64,000 nt of DNA from Aphelenchoides besseyi (GCA_024699855.1 JAMPIQ010000001.1:3162001-3226000); one strand, 5' to 3'. Counted from the stretch's first letter, positions 43,497-53,681 are shown. Translations and numbers: made by a program. Notes: generated by a model not told the origin, from the sequence alone.

Positions 43497-46400
43497 GAGT
43501 TTGGGTTCACATCTTGATTCGACTTTGGCAACTCAGATCGTTACCAAGAAGCTGCCACACTTTGTGATTGTGGAGGTAGTAAAGGCAAAAGAAAAGTCGA
43601 ACGAGTGGAGTTTCGAACGTTTGGTGGCAGAGCTGGAAGTGATTCTGAAATCTCGTGAGGAAGTCGAACGGGTCGAAGGTACCAAGACCAGTGAGGTCAC
43701 CAAGAAACTTCCAGCTGCGAATCAGAAGAGTTTTGTGGCAGTGAAAGGGGTTTTTGAGTGCATCTTTTGTAAGCAAGTTGGACATTTCTCGGCAGAGTGT
43801 CCAACAATCATCGATCCAAAGGTTCGAAAAGGAATTTTGTCTCAGACAGGTCGTTGCTTCAAGTGCTTGTCCACTCAACATGGTTGTCGTCAATGTGATA
43901 AGGTATGTGCGGTGTGCCAAAAGCCGCATCACGCCGCCATCTGCTTCAATCGTTTGAAAGGAAAAGAGGGTCGAGCTGACGGGGTGAAAGTACCAGCGAC
44001 CGGTACAAACGCCACTCGACAATCAAAAGCAGTCGGAACGTATCAGGCATTCGGTCAAACCGAATCGGAGGGAAACGAATTACAAGAACCAATCGAGGTA
44101 ACGAAACGAGTGGCATACTCGTCTAACTCACACAAATCGGTGCTTCCAATCGCAATGATTGAAGTAATTAATCTTCGAACAAAACAGAAATCGGAAATCG
44201 CGGCTCTCTTGGACACGGGCAGTAATGAATCGTACATTACCACGGAGCTGCGTAAGGAATTGAACTTGGAAAGTAACGGAAAGACTACTGTTCGAATCGA
44301 TTGTTTCGGTGGTCAAACCGTTGCGAACATGGACGGAGAAGTAGTGAATTTGGGGATCCAAACGGCCAGTGGAGTGTTGAGTCTGGAGGCCTTAGCTGTT
44401 CCTCAGCTGATGTCAGCCACGTCGGTCACTCGCATTCGGGATGGTGAAGAGTTCACGACATATGAACAGCCAAAAATGTTGTTGGGAAAGAAGGAAGTTT
44501 GGTCGGTTTTGCGGATTCAACAGAAGACTACGGCGAAGGGCAGTCGTTTCATTGAAACTGCAGTGGGACCCGTTGTCGTGGTAGGTCCCGGGGAACAACA
44601 GACCGTTCAGACATATCACAATCATCGTGATACAGCAGAATACGACGAATACGGCACTCTGAAACAAATGTCGTCGATGTGGTTGCAAGATGGTCGGGCG
44701 ATTGTGCCGTTCTTTACAAAGATTTACCCATTGTCCAGTTTTTCGGTTTGCCCGAATGGAGTGTGGTATAAAGGAAATTTGTTTCGGACTTCGGAAGCGG
44801 CTTATCAGTGGGCGAAGGCTCAGTTCTTCGGGTTGTCAACCATCGCTCGTGAGATTTGGGAGGCCAAGACTCCTAATCGAGTTAAAGAAATCAGCAATCG
44901 AAAGATTCACGGTCATTCCCGTTTTCGAGCTTACAAGTGGAATGCGGTAAAATACCAAATCATGAAAGACGTTTGTCTCAAGAAATTCGAACAGAATTTC
45001 GGATTACGAGAAGCTCTCATGAGCACGCACGATGCGATTCTTGTCGAAGCGAGCAAAGACCGTGACTGGGGAGTAGGTGTCCGAATAGACCGAGTGAGAA
45101 ATAGTTACGAGTGGACCGGAGAGAATAATCTGGGAGCCATTTTGATGAGTGTTCGAGACGAGTTTCGTCAACGAGACCAAGCAATTCAAAGACCAAGGCA
45201 GGGTTGGTCGGGATTTCGAGGTCCTCTGCGAACGTATTTGATTCAATGTGAAAAGACATCGGAGAAGCAAGAAACGGAGGAGTCAGTCAGCAACTTCTGG
45301 GCGTTAGAAAGCGTGGGAATAAACTCGAAAGAAATGGAAGAGAAAATGGACAAGGTAATCGAACAGCAGTTTCGAGAGACCACCACGTTTGACAAGTCCA
45401 CAGGGCGGTATCAGGTGGAGTGGTTGTGGAACTCAAAACGAGATAAACTTCCAACGAACTTTGATATAGCTTTCTACCGAGCTAAGAGTACGCTGAATCG
45501 CTTGAGCAAAGAACCAGTGAAGTTCAATGCCTATCGAAAAGACTTTGAAAGTCAAGCGGAGAAGGGAACAATTGAGAAGGTCGTTTGGAAAAAAGTTGAA
45601 GGTCCAGAGCATTACTTGCCACATCAAGCTGTGTGGACGCCCCAAAAGGCTACCACTAAGTTGCGTGTGGTGTTTGATGCGTCGGCAAAGAAAGCAGGTC
45701 AATTGGCGTTGAACGACACCATGTATCGTGGACCGGACACATTACCTCTCCTTGTAGGAATTCTGATGCGATTCCGTCAGAAACCGGTGGCAGTGAGTAG
45801 TGATATCGAAAAGGCGTTTCTGCAGCTGGAATTGAAAGGTGCTGAACGAGATGCAGTTCGATTCATGCTTTCACGAGATTGGTCTAAACCGTTTGGTTCG
45901 GATAACCTGCAGATTTGGAGATTCACGTCGGTTTGTTTTGGGGTAATATGTAGTCCAGCGTTACTTGCTTTGGCGCTCCGATTGCATTTGCAAAATGATG
46001 AGAAGATTCTGCAGAACACTTACGTCGATAATGTTATCGTGAACTACGATACAATCGGGGAAGCAATTCGACAGTCGAAAGAACTCAAACAGAAGTTGAG
46101 CCAAGCTCATTTCAATTTGAGAGAGTTCTACTCGAATGGTGACGAGGTGATGCAGGAAATGAACCCGAACGAAAAGTCGACCAACACAAAAGTGTTGGGT
46201 CTAAAATGGGATTTGAAAAGGGATTCGATGGCAATTAAGACACCGAAGTTCAGGGGGCAGTACACGAAAAGAGCGGTTTTGTCGTACTTGGCCTCGTTTT
46301 ACGATCCATTGGGAATGGCAGCTCCGGCGACGGTGAATCTAAAACTCTTCCAACAGAATCTTTGGAAAGACGAGGTTTCGTGGGACGCAGTGATAAGTGA

Positions 46401-46821
46401 GCAAAGAAAAACGGAGCTTCAAAAACTGATAATGCCGGAAATCGAATTCGAGATTCCACGCGTTATGACGAGTGTCGAGTTGAAAAACTGTCGGTTAGTG
46501 GTCTTCTGCGATGCTTCCAAGAAAGCGTATGGAGCAGTCGCGTACGTTGTCAGCGAGGAAGAAAAGAGTCCGAAGCTGATATTTTCGAAAGTCAAGTTGG
46601 TACCAGCAAAAGGTGGAATGACAATTCCGAGAGCTGAACTCATGGCGTGTCTGGTTGGTGTTCGAATAAAGAAGTTCATTGAAAAGGAGCTGGGCGAATT
46701 CTCGAAGGTCATCGTGTGGTCAGATTCAAAAATTGTGTTGGGACAAATTGCTAACGAAAAGGAAAAGCAATCTGTTTTTGTGCAGCGTCGACTGGAGGAG
46801 ATTCGAGAACATCGAGAATAA
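43438..46821 (+). CDS. pol: BEL/Pao Pol polyprotein with inserted NADAR domain (to first in-frame stop)
   Basis: The frame is open from 43438 to the TAA at 46819. Counting residues from the TTG at 43471: the start resembles the end of a BEL gag domain (QRQLESLGSHLD...KLPHFVI). A CCHC knuckle CIFCKQVGHFSAEC (about 91-104) and two further Cys/His clusters follow. The protease has ALLDTGSNESYI (Asp near 248). NADAR occupies about 411-575. The RT runs from FWALESVGI (about 607) through RVVFDASAK to TYVDNVIV near 850; the catalytic Y-x-D-D appears as YVDN. RNase H has VVFCDASKKAYGAV, AELMACLVG and VWSDSKIVLG. There is no ATG at the start, so expression presumably needs a +1 frameshift from the upstream ORF. 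Confidence 0.9.
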   Translation, partial: TRTRRTWRSTELTRIQRQLESLGSHLDSTLATQIVTKKLPHFVIVEVVKAKEKSNEWSFERLVAELEVILKSREEVERVEGTKTSEVTKKLPAANQKSFVAVKGVFECIFCKQVGHFSAECPTIIDPKVRKGILSQTGRCFKCLSTQHGCRQCDKVCAVCQKPHHAAICFNRLKGKEGRADGVKVPATGTNATRQSKAVGTYQAFGQTESEGNELQEPIEVTKRVAYSSNSHKSVLPIAMIEVINLRTKQKSEIAALLDTGSNESYITTELRKELNLESNGKTTVRIDCFGGQTVANMDGEVVNLGIQTASGVLSLEALAVPQLMSATSVTRIRDGEEFTTYEQPKMLLGKKEVWSVLRIQQKTTAKGSRFIETAVGPVVVVGPGEQQTVQTYHNHRDTAEYDEYGTLKQMSSMWLQDGRAIVPFFTKIYPLSSFSVCPNGVWYKGNLFRTSEAAYQWAKAQFFGLSTIAREIWEAKTPNRVKEISNRKIHGHSRFRAYKWNAVKYQIMKDVCLKKFEQNFGLREALMSTHDAILVEASKDRDWGVGVRIDRVRNSYEWTGENNLGAILMSVRDEFRQRDQAIQRPRQGWSGFRGPLRTYLIQCEKTSEKQETEESVSNFWALESVGINSKEMEEKMDKVIEQQFRETTTFDKSTGRYQVEWLWNSKRDKLPTNFDIAFYRAKSTLNRLSKEPVKFNAYRKDFESQAEKGTIEKVVWKKVEGPEHYLPHQAVWTPQKATTKLRVVFDASAKKAGQLALNDTMYRGPDTLPLLVGILMRFRQKPVAVSSDIEKAFLQLELKGAERDAVRFMLSRDWSKPFGSDNLQIWRFTSVCFGVICSPALLALALRLHLQNDEKILQNTYVDNVIVNYDTIGEAIRQSKELKQKLSQAHFNLREFYSNGDEVMQEMNPNEKSTNTKVLGLKWDLKRDSMAIKTPKFRGQYTKRAVLSYLASFYDPLGMAAPATVNLKLFQQNLWKDEVSWDAVISEQRKTELQKLIMPEIEFEIPRVMTSVELKNCRLVVFCDASKKAYGAVAYVVSEEEKSPKLIFSKVKLVPAKGGMTIPRAELMACLVGVRIKKFIEKELGEFSKVIVWSDSKIVLGQIANEKEKQSVFVQRRLEEIREHRE
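44698..45195 (+). other. NADAR (YbiA/DUF1768) domain within the BEL/Pao polyprotein
   Basis: The segment shows the whole NADAR fold signature: PFF....YPLSSFSVCP (usual LSNF), FRTSEAAYQWAKA (the S-E-h-x-Y-Q-x-x-K core with its Glu and Lys), a W..VKYQIMKD helix and LKKFEQNFGLREALM. LVEASKDRDWGVG (usual LVEA-x(n)-D-x-x-WG-x-G) and GENNLGAILMSVRDEF close it. NADAR proteins act on NAD/ADP-ribose derivatives, and some remove ADP-ribose from guanine in DNA. The reading frame runs through from protease to RT without a break. The domain looks intact; only the LSNF Asn is changed to Ser. Confidence 0.92.
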
Positions 46822-48087
46822 GTGGAGTTCCGATACATTGACACGAAATGGAATCCGGCGGATGTTCTGAGTCGTGGTTCGGAATTGTCGGTATTGATGG
46901 TGAATGATTTGTGGTGGAAAGGTCCGTCGTTTCTGACCGAAGACTTCCAGCATTGGCCAGACGAGAACGTCGCGCAGAAAGATGATGTGATAGAAGTTCA
47001 AACATTGACGGCAGAAGTTCGCGGAGAAATGGTCCAGTACTCGTTTGTCGAGCCAAAAGTCGGAACGTGGAAACGGGCGGTCAACGTCGGGTGTGCCGTT
47101 CTGTCGGCAGTGGAGAAATTCCGAAAACAAAAAGAAGCCGAGTCGAATGAAAAGGTAGCTCGAGTCGTTCAGCTGTTGATTAAGGACGCTCAGAAGCGCC
47201 ATCCACCAAGTAAACGAAAAGAATTGAAGTTCCGAATGTTTGAGGATGAAAACGGAGTGATTCGATGTCGTAGTCGGCTCCCGGAGAAAGTAGTCGGTCG
47301 TGAGATTGCAAGTCCAATCTGGTTACCGGATGAGTCGGAGGTGATGGAGAAGTTCGTTCGACACACTCATGAAGAATTGTGCCACGGTGGGGTTCAGACG
47401 ATTTTGGCGACGTTGCGATCAACCTAATGGGTCTCGTCTTCGACAGTCAAGAAAGCGTTGCAAAAATGTTTGCGCTGTCGATATTTTAATGCAAAACCTT
47501 TCTGGGCTCCGGTTGGGGACTTGCCAAAGGACCGAGTTGAGGCTGGCCGACCATTCGAGAGTACGGGAGTGGATTTGATGGGTCCGATTCAGTTGGCAGA
47601 AAATCAGGTGTACGTTGCGCTATTCACATGCCTCAAAGTTCGAGCAGTCCACTTGGAAGTTCTACGTGACACGACCACCGAGCATTTCGTTCTTGCTTTC
47701 GATAGATTCGTGGCTCGTCGGGGTCTTCCTCGAATGATGTTCAGTGACAACGCGACCAATTTCCAGTTGGCCAGCAAGTGCTTCAACGATCGGTTTCGAG
47801 TCGAGGGTTGTCAGTGGAACTTCACGACTCCTAGAGCTCCGTGGCGAGGCGGTAGTTGGGAACGACTGATTGGCAACGTCAAAACGGCATTAAAGAAAAG
47901 TCAAGGTCGAAAGAAACTGACGATGTGGGAATTCATGACGTTGATAACTCGCATTGAAGCTACGGTTAATGCTCGACCGTTGTGTTCAGTCAAAGAAGAG
48001 GTCGGTTTCGAGATTCTTCGTCCCGTTGATTTTTTGTGTCCACTCAGCAATCGACACGTTGAGGATCCTCTCGAGGATGAGACGATT
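46822..48087 (+). pseudogene. Rest of Pol: RNase H end and integrase, after in-frame stop codons
   Basis: The same frame continues after TAA 46819: the end of RNase H (KWNPADVLSRG) and the integrase zinc-binding domain (VRHTHEELCHGG ... CLRCRYFN, His/His/Cys/Cys). The second TAA, at 47425, lies inside this zinc domain. The integrase core has its three acidic residues in GVDLMGPIQ, FSDNATNFQ and WRGGSWERLIG. The C-terminal integrase region enters the N gap. Nonsense mutations, not frameshifts, are the only lesions seen. Confidence 0.85.
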
Positions 48088-48187
48088 NNNNNNNNNNNNN
48101 NNNNNNNNNNNNNNNNNNNNNNNNNNNNNNNNNNNNNNNNNNNNNNNNNNNNNNNNNNNNNNNNNNNNNNNNNNNNNNNNNNNNNNN
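48088..48187. other. Assembly gap (100 N)
   Basis: Exactly 100 undetermined bases, the usual placeholder for a gap of unknown size. The BEL/Pao integrase reads into its left side and the mariner-type terminal repeat starts at its right side. The true join between the two elements is therefore not known. Confidence 0.98.
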
Positions 48188-48405
48188 ATTTCAAACGCTC
48201 ACTAAAAATCCATTTCTTAACCGATTCTCATGCAATTTTTTTTAATCGATAGAAAAAAAGCGGAATCTTTGTTCAGCATCTCGAAATTTGCTAAATTCGA
48301 CGGCACAAACGAGAAATTTGCATACTGGCAAAATGCGTCAATTTTTCCAAAAATTTGCACACAGTTAAGGGAATGCGTGTGGTCTTTTTTCTTTTTTTCA
48401 ACATT
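48188..48405 (+). repeat. Left terminal inverted repeat of the mariner-type element
   Basis: It pairs with 49618-49832 on the opposite strand, with only scattered differences (for example ACAAACGAG versus ACAACCGAG). Its outer tip is lost in the N gap. Confidence 0.85.
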
Positions 48406-49617
48406 TTTATCGTTCAAAGTTCGACGTGTTTTTTCCACCATTTTCAATCACTTTTTGGAGACGACGAGCGTAACCGTCGATTGAACGATCAATGAATTCT
48501 TGACTCAAATTTGCAAACTCAACTTCAATTCGAGCTTCCAACTCATCGAGGTTTTCCGGTACGGTCGGTACACGCGTTCTTTGATGTAACCCCATAAAAA
48601 AAAGTCGCACGGAGTGAGATCAGGACTGTATGGTGGCCATGGATAAGGAGCAATCAATTCACCACCGCCGCGGCCCATCCATCGTCCAGGAAAGTTTTCG
48701 TTTAGCCATTGTCGCACGCGAATTGTGAAATGAGGTGGTGCACCGTCGTGCATGAATGTGACAAACTCTTCGAGAGTAGTGGCTTGAAGCGACGGAAACA
48801 CACGATTTTGCAACATTTGAAGATACGAATCTCCGGTGATGTTTTTCGCGTGTAAAAAACGGACCAATGACGCCAATTTTTCCAATTGCTGCCCATACGG
48901 TTAATCTTGGGGAATGAAGGGGCTTTTCGCGATGCCTGGCATTGAAAGATTTTTTGGGTTTTTTGTTTTCTCATACCATTTTGGATTGGTATCATTCCAG
49001 TAACGAAAATTGTGGTGATTAACATCACCATTAATCGAAAAATGAGCTTCGTCAGAGAAAACCACACTTGAAAGAAATTCGGGCGAATTTTGGATAAGCG
49101 TCAATTGAGATTGAGCAAAAGAACGTCGAGTCAAGCAATGCTCAGGTTTCATTTCATGAACCAAATTCATTTTGTAGGGGTGATGATTTTCGTTCTGAAT
49201 TCACGTTTCATTAACGATTTGAACAAAAAAGGAAATTTGCCTTCAAAAATTCGGTGGACTGTTGACCTTGACGGTGTTGTTTCAAGATTTGCAAGCGACC
49301 GAACTGATTGATTCGGATCAGCAGCAATCAAACGAAGAACTTCGGCCACAACTTCAGGTGTTTGGGCCGTTCTGAGAAAGCAAATGAGTGAAGAAACAAA
49401 ATTGCAAGAAACTTCTCATGAATTCGTTTGTTTTTTGTTGCAATGTCCTCGTTCCAAAAACTTATCAAACCAAATCGAAAAATTCGAAGTGCTAGGAACA
49501 GGAGCACGTTGATTCAATCCGTAATGTCGTCTAAATGCTCGTATGACCATGACCGGACTTCTTGTCTTCGCATATTCGATAACACAGAACGCCTTTTGTT
49601 CGGCAGACCAACTCATG

Positions 49618-49856
49618 TTTTTGAAAAAAAGAAAAGACCACACGCATTCCCTTAACTGTGTGCAAATTTTTGGAAAAATTAACGCATTTTGCCAGTATGC
49701 AAATTTCTCGGTTGTGCCGTCGAATTTGGCAAATTTCGAGATGCTGAACAAAGATTCCGCTTTTTTTCTATCGATTAAAAAAATTGCATGAGAATCGGTT
49801 AAGAAATGGATTTTTAGTGAGCGTTTGAAATCGTCAGTTTGTGGAGAGACACCCTG
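49618..49856 (-). repeat. Right terminal inverted repeat of the mariner-type element
   Basis: It contains the complete outer tip (CAGGGTGTCTCTCCACAAAC on the minus strand). The transposase start codon at 49616 lies just inside it. Confidence 0.85.
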
Positions 49857-51591
49857 TAGTGCACTCAAATTTAAAGCTTCACCTCGACATGAGAACGTGA
49901 GAAGAGAACAAAACAAAGATCTACAAGCAAATAAAAGAAGTGATCAACGTCAACTCATGATCATTAAGCTTGACTACTACGATGAACGTAAAATTTATCG
50001 TTTAATTGGAATCTATTGCTATTTCCTTGTGTACCAGATGATAATCCCGTTGAAATAATGGGAGAAATAATCGACCATCTGACTTCAAAAAGGTCATAAA
50101 CTAAACGAATAAGCTTGAAATATTGTCCAATAGAATTAGAATCGACCACCAATCTACGGTCCAAGTTCACATAAGAATGCGATCTGAAGCCAACAGCTCA
50201 GTCACATTTACCAAGACATCAACAACTATGTTCAAAGGAACGCCGGCAATCTTCTCATTCGAAATTTAGTAGCACCTCGGGTAAAGTTTGAAGATTAAGA
50301 ATAAGGCCGCCGGTCATAACGAACTTGTGACCTTTTGTCTACCGAGTGATGCCAACTACCCTCTCTATTTCTATTACTGCAGGCGACGGCATCTATGACT
50401 GCGGGTATCGCCTCCTGCAGTCTCGATGGTATCATGTGAAGATTATATAAACCATCAAACTGAGTCCTTTGCATTGAAATATTTTAGATGCGCGTCATTT
50501 GGGCGTTGGAGTTCGGAATGACAGGAGAACGGCATTCAGTGCCGGGGCAAGAAGGTAGTTGACTGCGTGATCACTGATCTAACTGAATATTTTAGGCACT
50601 TCAATTTAATCTTTTATTCAATATTAGTGGAGATGAAGGACAACAGGAGGTGATTGGATAATTCATGCGTTCCAACTTTGTTGCGCCAGTCCTTCGCATT
50701 CGCTTCGGCGTTGTCGCGTTTGTATTGACGATTCCGTTCGCTGATCATTCTGGTTCCGCGTTGTACCTGAGGCCTGGAGGCGAAAATCATCTTCATATCG
50801 TGTTGCTGGCCGTCCGTGAGTTTCATCCCTATTTTCACTGCGGTATTCTCTCACAACGGGCTATTGTTTATTCCTAAAATCGCAGTTGTAAACATGTTTG
50901 CAAAATTGCAGCTCACCGGATTATATCGAAATGCACTGAAAGCGGAAGTTGGTTACTGGCCGACTTCTTCAATTTGGCCGCTTTCGTGCGGCCGTCGAGT
51001 TTATTGTTTTTGGTCTTACGATCGCCCATTACCCGGTTGACATGGTTTCTTGAGTGTATTCCGTATTGCCGTGAAACATCATGATAACGATGAGACGTTA
51101 TAGTAAGGACACATAGCGAACCCCGCACTTGGCCGCTTTTACACTGTATTCATTGTTCCATTTGTCAATGCACTGGTCGCATGTGTTCCCGTGGCTGTTC
51201 GTCTCCCTTAATACTGCTGAGTCAATCAACTATACATCGTTAGGTTGCAGCTCATGCTTTCTTGCCGGAACTCTGCGCGGCTGTCAACAAATCTATGCAG
51301 GTTTCTTGTTGGCCGACCCCTACAAAACCTGTCAGCGTAACATGCAACGCTATATTGAAGATTATGGATGGGCAAGGATGTTATCGACGGATAAAAAGCA
51401 AGTTGTTGTTTGCCTGTTGTTCATTTGTTTGCTTTTATTTTTAGATGATCTAGTGCAAATTAAACTCGCGCTTTTGGATCCACGAACGGAACTGATCGGA
51501 AAATCATAGACCAAATTCCAAGTGCCTGAGGACGACAATGAAACAGAGGAAGAACAGCAAAGAAGAAAGAAACAATACTCTCGCGAATCTT
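49857..51591. other. Repeat-like DNA without a recognised gene
   Basis: Short ORFs on both strands only. One minus-strand frame (50913-51128) reads DRKTKNNKLDGRTKAAKLKK and may be a fragment of a degraded element. The BEL/Pao 3' LTR would be expected here but no match to 41166-41462 was found by eye. Confidence 0.3.
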
Positions 51592-52101
51592 ATTAACGAA
51601 ATGTTGCCCGATTAACAGCTGCCCACCGTTAGTCACTTCGGTCTGTTGGATTGAGTGCCAGATCATGTCGAAAGCTTGTTGGTAATCGGTGCCGAAATTG
51701 ACGTGCGGAATCTGATTGGCGTCGTGATAACGCGTTTGATCGTCGTCGTCCAAAAAATCAACAGCCATTTCGCCGTGAAATTCCGGATTGAACGCGGCAA
51801 CTGTTCCGTCGGGCTTGGGCAAATCGAAATTACTAAGCGAGAAGTCTTGATTAGTCAAATGCCATTCCAAATTTCGCAGCGCGATTTGTTTGGCTTGTTG
51901 TTTGCGGATAATGTCGCTCAAATGTGCGAAACGATTTCCGAGAGGTACGTGCAAAAATTTCAGAATTGAAGATTGACTTTTCCGTAATACAAAGTGAAGG
52001 CAATTTTTTAATTCTTCGAAAATTTTTGTTTTGTTATTTAATGCCAAATGAATTTGGTAGCTATTTTTCATAAATATACCTATGTACGTGATAGTTGACA
52101 A
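51592..52101 (-). mobile_element. Helitron helicase fragment (before Walker A)
   Basis: The minus-strand frame includes ALRNLEWHLTNQDFSLSNF, a proline turn (LPKPDGT), then FGTDYQQAFDMIWHSIQQ and NGGQLL. This matches the stretch of Helitron Rep/helicase proteins that leads into the GGTGKT Walker A motif (usual wording: the region ending in GG-x-F-F-L-D-A-P-G-G-T-G-K-T). The Walker A itself is missing; the sequence diverges right after GGQLL. It is a decayed fragment. Confidence 0.55.
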
Positions 52102-52529
52102 AGAAATGGCGAAAACAAAGATTCTGTTCGAATAGCTGTAGATAAGGAGTGATGAAGATTCGCAGTCTTCGCGATAGCATTCTAAATTGCCGTTAAAACA
52201 GTATTGAATGAGGTGTTGAAATTGTTCCGTCGCTTCGCCGTTGTCGCGATAGGCTTCCGACAGACAGAGTTAGCTTTGTTTATGAACTTTAAGAATAGGT
52301 CAACAACAAAAAATAGGGAAGATTGATATAACAAAAACGCTAGCGCCAAGAACGGCCCACGCGGCCTCTTTCTTTGGTGGGCGGGTTGTTTTTTGATCCA
52401 TTTCGCGTTGATCGCGACACCGTCATCGTAGTCTGCTTGTCTCCACGAGTGTCTGTGGAAATCGTCAAATCGCGAAGCAGAAAACTGATTATGAGTTAGT
52501 GACATCTTTTTAATCGCGTTGATACATCA

Positions 52530-53165
52530 TTATTTCAGTATTGAACAGAATCGCAAAATCGTGGATTTTCCGGACAAAATTTTTCTACATTCGGAGAAAA
52601 AGACGTCTGGAGGTTGCGCCAAGTAGGTGACGTGATTCGGAATTATTCGAATGTTGATTTGGCGATCTCCTGGTCGAACGGAGTTGGGCGCGTCTTCATT
52701 ACGAAAGCCAACCCACGAATCCAAAGTGAAGATTGCGTTGTTTGGCATGTACGGGAACGCGCATTCATTTAGGAACTTCTTCATGGTTTCGGGATTTATG
52801 ATGGAACTTCGCTCCGGAGTCACGATAATGTTGCGGCAATCATTTTCTAGCTGCAAAAAGATGGTTAAGTCATACAAAACGAGTGGACTTACGCATTGCG
52901 CAAAGTGTCTGACGCTCTGACCGAAAACACCATTTGGCACTTACAATTGCATGAACAGTCGCGGGTGAAGTGTTCCGTCTATCGAGACCAACGGCACAAC
53001 GGTAAAGAAATGGGTCATTGCACCGGTTGAACTTGTGCGTTCATACACTTGTCGTTGACCACGATCGCCGTGTACATGTCCGATGTGAATTTCCAGTTGG
53101 TATCCGCAGTGATCGGCGTTGAAGACAGAACTCGCAGGAATACGAAGACGTTTAACTTCTTCCCT
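52530..53165 (-). mobile_element. DDE transposase (pogo/Tc1-mariner superfamily-like), decayed
   Basis: Reading on the minus strand: FNADHCGYQLEI (first Asp), HFFTVVPLVSIDGTLHPRLF, NGVFGQS, then an intron with clean borders (GTAAGTCC...TTTGCAG, about 52866-52911). After it come IVTPERSSIINPETMKKFL, IFTLDSWVGFRN (second Asp) and IRIIPNHVTYLAQPPDVFF (third Asp). A TAA stands in frame after RLFMQL. The order matches the DDE_1-type transposases common in nematodes. It lies between two Helitron pieces of the same orientation. Confidence 0.6.
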
Positions 53166-53402
53166 AATATGGCCACAAAATTTTGAGTGGTCATCGAGTG
53201 TTGTTCTTCGATGTTTTGCGACGCGCGGGTCACAAACTTTGTAATCTTCCGATCGACAATTCCAATTCGTTGCGCGTCGTATTCGAAAATAAAGGAAAAG
53301 CTGATGTCATAATGTTTGCAGTAATGTCCATCTGCAAGGACTTTGATTTGGTGGTGTTTGAAGATGGGATCAACTAAAAACCATCCGGAATTGAGCTTAA
53401 AA

Positions 53403-53681
53403 TCATTTCGACATTTCTCGCTCGTAAGTGTTGTTTTGGTTTTGATTGAATTTGCCGATGTACAGTAAGCGTTCCATCCTATCCGGATAGCGGCAAAATT
53501 CGGGCATTTCGATCGTATCATTAGCACAACACTTGGAACTGTTTTCGGCGTGAAACAAAAACGCTTTACAGTATTTGCACTCGTAAACTGGCAATCCGAC
53601 GTAATAAGCGTTTGTGATTGCCTTACGACAAATCGCAGTAGCACACGCCAATGACGGTCCACCTCGAGATCGATTAGGCAA
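53403..53681 (-). mobile_element. Helitron N-terminal zinc-finger fragment
   Basis: The minus-strand frame has YECKYCKAFLFHAENSSKCC, then TIEMPEFCRYPDRMERLL. This is the usual start of Helitron proteins: a C-x2-C zinc finger, CC pair, a short basic or acidic string, and a P..L..LL turn. It stops after a further 25 codons. Together with 51592-52101 it looks like one Helitron split by the DDE transposon. Confidence 0.5.

Larger units (their letters stand above)
41463..48087 (+). mobile_element. BEL/Pao LTR retrotransposon (5' region to integrase), cut by assembly gap
   Basis: Order of parts: a gag-position ORF (41463-43496), then one long pol frame from 43438 to the gap. Pol has zinc knuckles, aspartic protease, an unexpected NADAR domain, reverse transcriptase, RNase H, integrase zinc finger and integrase core. 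This order and the wording of the RT (FWALESVGI, RVVFDASAK) are those of BEL/Pao. Two in-frame TAA codons (46819, 47425) interrupt an otherwise open frame, so the copy is young but probably defective. The 5' LTR should lie somewhere in 41166-41462 but could not be delimited. The 3' part and 3' LTR are missing or hidden in the gap. Confidence 0.9.
48188..49856 (-). mobile_element. Mariner-type DNA transposon with long terminal inverted repeats, broken transposase
   Basis: Bases 48188 to about 48405 are the inverted complement of about 49618-49832. The right end extends to CAGGGTGTCTCTCC (minus strand), closing at 49856 next to a TA dinucleotide (49857-49858), as in Tc1/mariner elements. The matching left tip lies in the gap. 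The transposase is on the minus strand, starting at 49616 directly inside the repeat (MSWSAEQKAFCVIEYAKT). Later parts are VFSDEAHFSINGDVNHHNFRYW, FMHDGAPPHF and WPPYSPDLTPCDFFLWGYIK. These lie in several frames with stops, so the enzyme is dead. Repeats over 200 bp are long for this superfamily. Confidence 0.85.

Noticed and set aside
21291..45195. Idea that NUDT9 (ADP-ribose pyrophosphatase) and the retroelement NADAR domain form one locus-level ADP-ribose system
   Set aside because: They are over 20 kb apart with many unrelated genes between; eukaryotic gene order gives no reason to link them.
50913..51128. Lys-rich minus-strand ORF
   Set aside because: Short, with frame breaks on both sides and no recognisable domain; left as repeat debris.
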